Origin: an uncultured Spirochaetales bacterium
GTDB lineage: Bacteria; Spirochaetota; Spirochaetia; Sphaerochaetales; Sphaerochaetaceae
DNA: 5,447 bases
Reading direction: 5' to 3'
Assembly (NCBI GenBank): GCA_934247875.1
Contig: CAKQJZ010000107.1
Location: 1-5,447, forward strand
The position numbers and the translations under genes were made by a program. Numbering within the stretch: position 1 is the stretch's first letter; every line of letters begins with the position of its first letter. Shown piece by piece: positions 1 through 5,365 of this stretch. The notes below the pieces were generated by a model. That model was not told the DNA's origin. It worked only from the letters and a program-made list of their open reading frames with translations, and did no database searches.

Positions 1-2
1 TA

Positions 3-386
3 AGAGGTAATGAGTTATCTTGCCAATATCCCACAACAATACATATAATTAGAGTGAACGGTGGATATGAGCACGATTTGGATGAAAATCTCCAAAGCCT
101 CATATATTCGATGAAGCAGACAAAAGCTGCAAAAGCTACTGCAGAACCGATAAAAAGCATATTGAGGCTTTTCGAGAAAGACGACAGCGAAAAGGAGAAT
201 ATAGCTATGTCATTCGAAGAATTCGAGAAATACCAAAATATAAGAGAAGCTCAGATCAAGGAAGAAAGCAAACAAGAAGGAATAGCGGAAGGTCGAGCTG
301 AAGGGATAGCAGAAGAAGCTGAAAGAATCACTGCAATCCTTCGTGAAAATGGTGCTTCTGAGCACCTCATCAGCTTAATTAGTTAG
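3..386 (+). CDS. C-terminal part of a probable Rpn/PD-(D/E)XK nuclease-like protein (5' end outside window)
   Basis: The frame is open from the window edge (first whole codon at base 3) to a TAG at 384-386. A GTG at 54 is the first possible start inside the window but has no ribosome-binding site, and the codons before it read naturally (…IHIIRVNGGY…), so I treat this as the 3' end of a longer gene. The C-terminal third is charged and helical with EGIAEG-RAEGIAEE repeats, followed by a short hydrophobic tail ending in LISLIS. Such EG-rich repeats are typical of the C-terminus of Rpn (recombination-promoting nuclease / putative transposase) proteins, often present in many copies in host-associated bacteria. 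The nuclease domain itself would lie upstream and cannot be seen, so the family call is inference from the tail. It is transcribed toward the rloB-like gene, whose stop lies 26 bases further on. It could instead be a degraded remnant. Confidence 0.6.
   Translation, partial: RGNELSCQYPTTIHIIRVNGGYEHDLDENLQSLIYSMKQTKAAKATAEPIKSILRLFEKDDSEKENIAMSFEEFEKYQNIREAQIKEESKQEGIAEGRAEGIAEEAERITAILRENGASEHLISLIS
193..209 (+). promoter_or_regulatory. Internal ribosome-binding site and start inside the Rpn-like gene
   Basis: AGGAG at 193-197 lies 9 bases before an in-frame ATG at 207-209. This is a better start signal than any other in this gene within the window. Initiation here would give a 59-residue protein consisting only of the EG-repeat tail. 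In Rpn-family genes, internal starts that make a small C-terminal inhibitor have been described. Whether this one is used is inference. Confidence 0.35.
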
Positions 387-388
387 AT

Positions 389-413
389 TTAAAAAGCACT
401 TAACTAGATGCTT
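389..413 (-). terminator. Weak intrinsic terminator downstream of the rloB-like gene
   Basis: Read on the minus strand, AAGCA pairs with TGCTT (bases 409-413 and 394-398), with an optional inner CT/AG pair and a short loop, followed by a run of five T (395-391) and then AAA. The stem starts inside the TAA stop of the rloB-like gene. The hairpin is short and A/T-rich, so it is a weak candidate. There is no T-run on the plus-strand side, so it would not serve the converging Rpn-like gene well. Confidence 0.35.
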
Positions 414-1092
414 ATCGCTTTCCAGACAGAACTGAAGAACCAAATTCTCCAATGCATTTATCACAATTCTGAGCCAAAGAATTGCATTTTTGACATTTCT
501 CTAGGAATTGCTCAAAAGAACCAACTTCCGTGAATGTCTGGTAAAAAGCCTCTTGTAAATCAGATAACTCTTTTATGCTTGCTTTTCCATTCTCAAATGC
601 CAAATTCTTTCTATCATCACGATTCATTGAAGCAAAAAATGAAGGATTAGCTAAGAAAACCCTTTCTTTGGAATAACCAGGAACAAAAACCTTCAATGCC
701 TTCATTATCTCTTCACAAGATTCATAGTATCGGGATGAATAATGCTCTAAGAAATGGAAGAGAAACCAAACCTCAATACATGGAAAACTGAAAATAGGAA
801 TAATCTTCTTGTTTCGATTTCTCCTACACTCTGCGATTAAATTCTCTATTTTCCCGTCTGTCTTAACTTTATCGAGATCGAAAACACAGAAAACGGCATT
901 GTATTCTTCTGTTTTCAGCAATTCCTTTGCTTTTTTGAAAATTGTCATGTAATTTGCACTGCTAGGAATCGTAGGCTTTAGCCTGAATGGGTATCTTTTA
1001 ATACCTTTCATAAAATTAAAATAATACCATTCAGATTGTCCCTCTCAGACAACAGCAAATGATAAATGTGTTCTCCTCTTTTGTGATTTCAT
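412..1092 (-). CDS. RloB-like Toprim-fold protein with an in-frame TGA at codon 16
   Basis: Likely effector partner of the upstream AAA ATPase in an anti-phage module (RloB family, also seen in AbiL). I choose the ATG at 1092-1090: it overlaps the ATPase stop (TGATG) and follows AAAGGTG by 10 bases. From there the frame gives 226 codons to TAA at 414-412, interrupted once by TGA at 1047-1045 (codon 16). Just around it the text reads FAVV-[TGA]-EGQSEWYYF, matching the family's VCEGxxExxYF, so the TGA replaces the conserved Cys. Further Toprim-type features follow: FDLD (acidic residues 72 and 74) and PCIEVWFLFHF (from residue 104). A C-terminal CxxC-x6-CxxC (residues 200-213) may bind metal. 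An automatic caller would start at Met28 (1011), but that lacks a ribosome-binding site and loses the EGxxE motif. The gene is therefore a fresh nonsense mutant, a recoded gene, or a sequencing error. Nothing downstream is decayed. Confidence 0.75.
983..1034 (-). other. Extended RNA hairpin just after the in-frame TGA of the rloB-like gene
   Basis: On the minus strand, CTGAATGG (1034-1027) pairs perfectly with CCATTCAG (990-983). After a one-base bulge (C991), TAT pairs with ATA. After a small internal loop (TA opposite G), TTTTAAT (1021-1015) pairs with ATTAAAA (1002-996). This totals 18 pairs around a 12-base loop (1014-1003). The hairpin begins 10 bases after the TGA, and its loop holds the ATG of Met28 and a GGT. 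The position resembles a bacterial SECIS or a readthrough stimulator. However, the loop does not start with G as known SECIS loops tend to, and the inner stem is all A/T, so chance pairing is possible. Confidence 0.45.
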
Positions 1093-2396
1093 CAAGAACC
1101 AGCACCTTTCTCAATTATCGGACTCGATAAATCAGGAAATGCCCCCAAACGTCCCGCTTTATAGTAATTTATTGCTTTAATATTTTTATGCAAGCCAAAA
1201 TCTTGTAATTGATAATACTCAGAAGCTCCTTGCTCATTCTTCTCGCAAAACCACACCATATCAGAGCGCATATAGTCTGCGTCCATAATTTCTTGGATAT
1301 GAGTTGAGATAAACATCTGAGAAGATGAAGTGTTCATCAAAAACATTGTCAAGAAAAACATAACAAGCTCAGGATGCAAAGATGTCTCTAGTTCATCTAT
1401 GCAAATGAAGTGATTATGATCTATCAATTCCTTCAAAATAGCAGCTAGACCAAAATAACGAGTGGTCCCACTTGATTCCTTTTCATATTCAAACATAAGA
1501 GTATTTCCAGAGACAGTCTTATGACCAAAGAGCAGATTTTTAACCTTCTGATCTTTTTCTGCTCTTAACATTTTCTGATACTCTTGTGGCATACTTTTTG
1601 CGATAACCTGGTCTATTGCCTTATCAATAGCAGAAATTGGATTCTCTCTTATTTCAACATCAGAAATCTGGAAATCTGCTTTATTCATTAGTTTTTCATA
1701 AAATGAAATACTTGCGTAATCAGAAAAAAGCTTCTGAGTTCCCCATAAAAACAGATTATCGCGTGGCATGACATTCTGCATCATATAAGTACTGAAAAAA
1801 TCTATTATTTTATCAAAAACAAGAAATGATACATTTGTCTTTTGATATGCATATAACACAGTCAAATTATTCAAAGTATTTCCAACAAGCAATAATCGGT
1901 CATTGCCATTCAACCCACACTCTTTGCTGAAAGACACCTTTGAAGTACCATTACAGTCATCTAAAGAACGAGAAAAATAGGTAACCTTGTGACCATTAGG
2001 ACTGCCGCATAGGATTTCTTTTGATATGGCCTTAGCGGTGAATTCAAGATGATATGAATACTGAATTCCTTCAATAAAGAAAATCAAATAAAAAACTGAC
2101 GGCTTAGCGCAATAATCTTCATCTAGCAAAAAAGGATCGTATTCATAAATAGGCTGTTTGGTCTCTTTTCCATTTAACACCAATGAACTCAATGTTGAAA
2201 AAGCTTTTATGATGTTTGATTTTCCAGATGCATTATATCCATACAATACACCTAATTTAAGTAAGCTTACCTTTTCATTAACACGAATCAACAAAAACTC
2301 ATCTGAGGAATTTGAAATCCTCTTATTGGGTAAAAAACTAATTGTTTGAGTCTCTTTAATAGACCTAAAATTTGAAACAGAAAATTCTTGAATCAT
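1092..2396 (-). CDS. RloA-like AAA/ABC-type ATPase (AAA_15/AAA_21 family), anti-phage defence
   Basis: This 434-residue ATPase resembles the SMC/ABC-like defence ATPases found with RloB, AbiLii or AriB partners. It opens with the characteristic MIQEFSVSNFRSIKE. The Walker A is GYNASGKS (53-60). An ABC-signature-like SSGT lies at 308-311, the Walker B FICIDELE at 330-337 (acidic D334 and E335), and a switch histidine in STH at 364-366. The C-terminus has the YYKAGRLGAFPDL segment usual for this family. Family knowledge suggests it senses phage-induced signals and holds or releases the partner effector. All motifs are intact. The start follows AGGTGA by 6 bases and lies about 30 bases after a near-consensus promoter. 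Its TGA stop overlaps the ATG of the rloB-like gene, implying translational coupling. The exact defence subtype cannot be set from sequence alone. Confidence 0.88.
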   Translation of the reverse strand: MIQEFSVSNFRSIKETQTISFLPNKRISNSSDEFLLIRVNEKVSLLKLGVLYGYNASGKSNIIKAFSTLSSLVLNGKETKQPIYEYDPFLLDEDYCAKPSVFYLIFFIEGIQYSYHLEFTAKAISKEILCGSPNGHKVTYFSRSLDDCNGTSKVSFSKECGLNGNDRLLLVGNTLNNLTVLYAYQKTNVSFLVFDKIIDFFSTYMMQNVMPRDNLFLWGTQKLFSDYASISFYEKLMNKADFQISDVEIRENPISAIDKAIDQVIAKSMPQEYQKMLRAEKDQKVKNLLFGHKTVSGNTLMFEYEKESSGTTRYFGLAAILKELIDHNHFICIDELETSLHPELVMFFLTMFLMNTSSSQMFISTHIQEIMDADYMRSDMVWFCEKNEQGASEYYQLQDFGLHKNIKAINYYKAGRLGAFPDLSSPIIEKGAGS

Positions 2397-2432
2397 GATT
2401 TTTCACCTGTTTTATGTAAGTTTTATACATTA

Positions 2433-2461
2433 ATCATATTTTAACGGTAAAAATCTGTCAA
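2433..2461 (-). promoter_or_regulatory. Sigma70 promoter of the RloA/RloB-like operon
   Basis: On the minus strand, TTGACA (2461-2456) is separated by exactly 17 bases from TATGAT (2438-2433). That is a perfect -35 and a 5-of-6 -10. Transcription would begin near 2426, giving a leader of about 30 bases containing the AGGTGA ribosome-binding site (2408-2403). No operator is evident, so strong, possibly constitutive expression is inferred. Confidence 0.75.
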
Positions 2462-2491
2462 GAAAACCTAAACGATGGCCTTTCTTATCTG

Positions 2492-3469
2492 CTATAGTCT
2501 ATCCTTATATTTTCTATATAGTCCTCTGAATTGGTCATATGTAAGACCCAGAGACTCAGCTGCAGACCTTTGGTTGCCGCCGCTCTTTTCAAGTGCCTTA
2601 GAGAGATACTCTATATCAAGAGCTTCATGAGCTCTCTGAAAGTGTTTTAAGTCATATTCCTTAGAAATGGCTACACTTCCTTTTTCAATAGTCTTCTCTT
2701 TTGATTCATATGGATTCTCAAATGGATTCAATGAAAGAGATGTAATATTAAGTCCTTCTCTATATACAGCCCTCTCTATCACATTCTTCAGCTCTCTTAC
2801 ATTGCCAGGCCAGTCATACTCCATAAGCTGCTTCACAACTTCTTTTGAAAACTCAGGAAGCTCACTCTCTCCTATTTCCATAGCCATGCGAGAAGCGAAG
2901 AAATTAGCAAGGAGGAGAATATCGTCTCCACGAGCTCTGAGTGGAGGCAAGAACAATACTTCAAATGAGAGACGATCAAGCAGATCTTCTTTGAATTTGC
3001 CTTCTTTAGAAAGCGCTAATAAATCAGCATTAGTTGCACCAACTATTCTTACATTAGCCTCTATAGTCCTCGAAGACCCTACTCGCTCATATGTGCCATA
3101 TTCAACAACGCGCAGGATCTTTTCTTGAACTTCAAGAGGGATGAGCCCGATTTCATCGAGAAACAGTGTGCCTCCTTCTGCTTCTTCAAACCTGCCTTTT
3201 CTAGTTGAGAAGGCTCCCGTGAATGCACCTTTTTCATAACCAAAAAGCTCTGACTCAATAAGAGTCGGAGATAAGGAAGCACAGTTAACAGTGACAAGCG
3301 GATGTTCCCAGCGCTTTGACATATAATGAAGGCGCTTAGCAGCAAGCTCCTTACCTGTCCCTCTTTCCCCAATCAATAGCACAGGCCTATCTATTTTAGC
3401 AACTTTGCTTATTGATTCCTGAAAACTCAAATAGAGTTCACTTTCTCCGATTTCAACTATATTATTCAT
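2492..3469 (-). CDS. pspF: PspF, sigma54-dependent activator of the phage-shock operon
   Basis: AAA+ bacterial enhancer-binding protein that drives open-complex formation by sigma54 RNA polymerase. It has no N-terminal receiver domain, as in E. coli PspF, and the same length (325 residues). Visible motifs are Walker A GERGTGKE (34-41), the sigma54-contacting GAFTGA loop (81-86), Walker B GGTLFLDE (99-106), the sensor ATN (145-147), and a Fis-type helix-turn-helix at about 299-321 (NQRSAAESLGLTYDQFRGLY). Trp54 in KRWEHP matches the tryptophan (W56) through which PspA inhibits E. coli PspF. In FKEDLLDRL the first Arg of the usual FRxDL is Lys160, while Arg166 is kept. It is divergent from pspA. 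No ribosome-binding site precedes the ATG, and a dyad that may be a PspF site abuts it, which suggests autoregulation. The alignment with E. coli from residue 7 on supports this start. Confidence 0.95.
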   Translation of the reverse strand: MNNIVEIGESELYLSFQESISKVAKIDRPVLLIGERGTGKELAAKRLHYMSKRWEHPLVTVNCASLSPTLIESELFGYEKGAFTGAFSTRKGRFEEAEGGTLFLDEIGLIPLEVQEKILRVVEYGTYERVGSSRTIEANVRIVGATNADLLALSKEGKFKEDLLDRLSFEVLFLPPLRARGDDILLLANFFASRMAMEIGESELPEFSKEVVKQLMEYDWPGNVRELKNVIERAVYREGLNITSLSLNPFENPYESKEKTIEKGSVAISKEYDLKHFQRAHEALDIEYLSKALEKSGGNQRSAAESLGLTYDQFRGLYRKYKDRL

Positions 3470-3470
3470 T

Positions 3471-3485
3471 TGGTAAATATTACCA
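3471..3485. promoter_or_regulatory. Candidate PspF enhancer site 1 (dyad)
   Basis: TGGTAA-ATA-TTACCA is a perfect 6-base inverted repeat. Its centre (3478) is about 88 bases upstream of the predicted pspA transcription start, in the range usual for sigma54 enhancer sites. It ends one base before the pspF start codon on the other strand, so a protein bound here could also repress pspF. Assignment to PspF is inferred from position and from the matching second dyad. Confidence 0.6.
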
Positions 3486-3491
3486 TATTAT

Positions 3492-3506
3492 TGGCATAAT
3501 AAGCCA
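3492..3506. promoter_or_regulatory. Candidate PspF enhancer site 2 (dyad)
   Basis: TGGC-ATAATAA-GCCA is an inverted repeat with the same TGG-N9-CCA outline and 15-base length as the dyad centred at 3478. Its centre at 3499 is 21 bases away, two helical turns, placing both on the same DNA face. It lies about 67 bases upstream of the predicted pspA start. Paired adjacent sites match the known UAS I/UAS II layout at E. coli pspA. Confidence 0.55.
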
Positions 3507-3538
3507 TAAAAGAAGGTCATTAATAGCAAATTAACTAG

Positions 3539-3555
3539 TTGGCACGCTCTTTGCA
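3539..3555 (+). promoter_or_regulatory. Sigma54 (-24/-12) promoter of pspA
   Basis: TTGGCACGCTCTTTGCA matches the sigma54 consensus YTGGCACG-N4-TTGCW without a mismatch: GG of the -24 element at 3541-3542 and GC of the -12 element at 3553-3554. The start of transcription is expected near 3566, only about 11 bases before the pspA ATG, so the AGGAG ribosome-binding site would sit at the very 5' end of the message. Confidence 0.93.
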
Positions 3556-3576
3556 TATATAAAACAGGAGATAATT

Positions 3577-4173
3577 ATGGGAATATTCACAAGATTCAAA
3601 GACATTGTAAACTCAAATATCAACGCACTCTTAGATAAAGCAGAAGACCCTGAGAAGATGCTTCGCTTAATGATTCAGGAGATGGAAGACACAATCATTG
3701 ACTTAAAGTCATCTTGTGCAAAATCAATGGCTGAAGAAATCAGATTAGCAGATGAGCTAAAAGCCAAAGAAAATGAGGCTGCCAGATGGGCAGAGAGAGC
3801 TTCTCTTGCGCTAGATAAAGGCAAAGAAGCACTTGCACGTGAGGCACTTGTTGAGAAGAGAGCTGCACTTGAAGAAGCTGAGAAAATCAAAGAAAGCTTC
3901 AAAGCGCTTAACAGCTCAGTAGATAAGAGCAAAGCAGAGATAGCACTTCTTGAAGAGAAGCTTTCTCAAGCTAAAGAGAAACTCAAGAACTTCAAAGATC
4001 GTAAGTCCAATAACTCATCCAGGATGAGTCACTTTGATGAGATGGAAGAGAGAATCAACAAGATGACTAGCTGGAGGGAAGAAGCTAATAAAGAAGATAA
4101 GTTCAAAGAGATGGAAAGAGATGAAGAAATCGAAAAAGAACTTAACAGAATGAAAGAAGAAAGAAACAAATAG
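3577..4173 (+). CDS. pspA: PspA/IM30 family phage-shock protein A
   Basis: Peripheral inner-membrane protein of the ESCRT-III-related PspA/Vipp1 family. It forms rods that stabilise stressed membranes and, in E. coli, inhibits PspF. The N-terminus MGIFTRFKDIVNSNINALL is the amphipathic membrane-binding helix, followed by the family motif EDPEKMLRLMIQEM (23-36). The rest is one long heptad-rich coiled coil of charged helices to the end. At 198 residues it is a little shorter than E. coli PspA (about 222), with a reduced C-terminal part. AGGAG (3566-3570) sits 6 bases before the ATG. It is the first gene of the operon driven by the sigma54 promoter, with the PspC gene 32 bases downstream. There are no signs of damage. 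Confidence 0.93.
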   Translation: MGIFTRFKDIVNSNINALLDKAEDPEKMLRLMIQEMEDTIIDLKSSCAKSMAEEIRLADELKAKENEAARWAERASLALDKGKEALAREALVEKRAALEEAEKIKESFKALNSSVDKSKAEIALLEEKLSQAKEKLKNFKDRKSNNSSRMSHFDEMEERINKMTSWREEANKEDKFKEMERDEEIEKELNRMKEERNK

Positions 4174-4205
4174 TTTTAAGATAAGATATTGGAGGATAAA
4201 TAAAA

Positions 4206-4550
4206 ATGAGAACTAGACGCTGGACACGTTCCCCTAAAGGACAGCTTCTTGGCGTAGCTACAGGATTTGCTGAATGGAGAGGCTTTCCTGTCAATACTAC
4301 TAGATTGATATTTCTGATTCTTGCAATTTGCACAGAGATCTTCCCTGCACTTATTGCATATCTGATACTTGCAGTTGTACTGCCACTCCAGAGTGAGAGT
4401 GACTGGATAAGAGATGGAGAAGAGAGCGTCAAATACGCAGATGCAGAGTTCAAGGAATATGATGATTTGAAAAAGAAATCAGAGAATGTAGAAAATGATT
4501 TCTTCGATAAAGAAAAAGACTGGGAAAACAGATTCAAGGGTGGCAAATAA
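4206..4550 (+). CDS. pspC: PspC-domain inner-membrane protein
   Basis: Small membrane protein (114 residues) with a PspC domain. The basic N-terminus RTRRWTRSPKGQLLGVATG leads into a GFAEWRGFPVNTTRLIF segment and one hydrophobic hairpin or helix (about 34-60) ending in LPLQ. In the family, PspC relays membrane stress by binding PspA and relieving PspF. The remainder (63-114) is a charged helix (DDLKKKSENVENDFFDKEKD), probably cytoplasmic and able to form a coiled coil. GGAGG (4191-4195) lies 10 bases before the ATG. The stop TAA overlaps the ATG of the next gene (TAATG), indicating translational coupling. No separate PspB gene is seen. The charged tail could stand in for PspB's helical region, but that is a guess. 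Confidence 0.9.
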   Translation: MRTRRWTRSPKGQLLGVATGFAEWRGFPVNTTRLIFLILAICTEIFPALIAYLILAVVLPLQSESDWIRDGEESVKYADAEFKEYDDLKKKSENVENDFFDKEKDWENRFKGGK

Positions 4551-5365
4551 TGCTTGAATATTCAAAGAAGACACTCCTTATATTGATACTCGCTGTAGTA
4601 ATTATCTGGATAATGTACATTGGCCTCCGCTGGAGTTATAAGAATGCGGAGAGCAATAGCGTAATTAGAGCAAATGAGAAAACAGAACTCGTAATCAGCG
4701 CAGATAGAGCAGACATGATAATCGAGCGTGGAAGCAGCAATGAAATCATAATCAATGGAAAGCGAATCAAAGCAATCGATGATAATGCAAATGGCAACAT
4801 CCATGAAGTCAAAGCAAAGACTAGTGGCATATTCGGCTCAGGAAAGGGAATACTGAGAATCACACTGCCAGAGAACGCTATAAAAAGCTTATCACTTAAG
4901 ACTGCTACAGGAGATATTTCAATAATCAGAACAGAGCTTGATGAACTATATATCGATGTAGTTACAGGAAATGTCGAAGGCGCGAATATTAACGCAAAGC
5001 GCAAGATCCAGATAAATAGCACAACAGGAGATGTTGAGCTGATCGATTCAATGACAGATGAAATCAACGTAAAACTGACTACTGGAGACTTTGAAGCTAT
5101 TGGAATCAGTGCTAAGACGCTTAATCTAAAATCTACAACTGGCGATAGCTATATAGTTCCTGAGTATCTTGAGAAGCTTGATGCAAATGTTACAACTGGA
5201 GATATTGAGCTTGAGCTCAAAGAAGAGCCCAAAGCAATAAGCTGGAGCACAGGACGCGGCGAATTATCGATAAATGATGAAGAATTCAAAGGTGATTTCA
5301 TTGGAAAAGGAATCTTGGAAATCTATGCAAAGACAAGCAATGGAGACCTTGAGATCAAATACTAA
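4550..5365 (+). CDS. Membrane-anchored DUF4097/Toastrack beta-solenoid protein of the psp operon
   Basis: 271 residues: one N-terminal membrane helix (about 8-27, TLLILILAVVIIWIMYIGL) and a long outside domain. The domain carries repeated T-G-D/N turns with the Gly at 121, 140, 160, 179, 198, 217, then 235 and 265, a period of 19-20 residues (ATGDI, VTGNV, TTGDV, TTGDF, TTGDS, TTGDI, STGRG, SNGDL). This is the pattern of DUF4097 (putative adhesin, or Toastrack) single-stranded beta-solenoids, which are commonly linked to PspC and to Lia-type envelope-stress systems. The ATG overlaps the pspC stop (TAATG), with a GGGTGG-like ribosome-binding site 7 bases upstream. A role as the periplasm-facing partner of PspC in sensing envelope stress is inferred from operon context. 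The domain is not an enzyme and no catalytic residues are visible. Confidence 0.85.
   Translation: MLEYSKKTLLILILAVVIIWIMYIGLRWSYKNAESNSVIRANEKTELVISADRADMIIERGSSNEIIINGKRIKAIDDNANGNIHEVKAKTSGIFGSGKGILRITLPENAIKSLSLKTATGDISIIRTELDELYIDVVTGNVEGANINAKRKIQINSTTGDVELIDSMTDEINVKLTTGDFEAIGISAKTLNLKSTTGDSYIVPEYLEKLDANVTTGDIELELKEEPKAISWSTGRGELSINDEEFKGDFIGKGILEIYAKTSNGDLEIKY

Noticed and set aside
1..45. Short frame MSYLANIPQQYI at 10-45 as a separate gene
   Set aside because: It is only 12 codons, overlaps the better-supported open frame from base 3, and has no following gene in frame.
412..1011. RloB-like protein simply starting at Met28 (1011)
   Set aside because: This start has no ribosome-binding site, leaves an 80-base gap in an otherwise overlapping operon, and discards in-frame sequence that clearly codes for the EGxxE motif.
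1045..1094. Alternative genetic code in which TGA is a sense codon
   Set aside because: The ATPase ends naturally at TGA with a coupled start. All other genes are full-length under the standard code, and Trp uses TGG.
2460..2486. Hairpin AAGAAA…TTTCTT downstream of pspF as an intrinsic terminator
   Set aside because: The stem is A/T-rich with a mismatched inner part, and it overlaps the -35 of the next promoter. Too weak to call.
2158..3128. Plus-strand open frames at 2158-2349 and 2667-3128
   Set aside because: They lie antisense to the ATPase and pspF, have low-complexity Ser/Leu-rich composition with no family resemblance, and have no ribosome-binding context.
3675..5067. Minus-strand open frames opposite pspA, pspC and the Toastrack gene
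   Set aside because: They are Ser/Leu/Ile-rich shadows of strongly coding genes, with no start signals.
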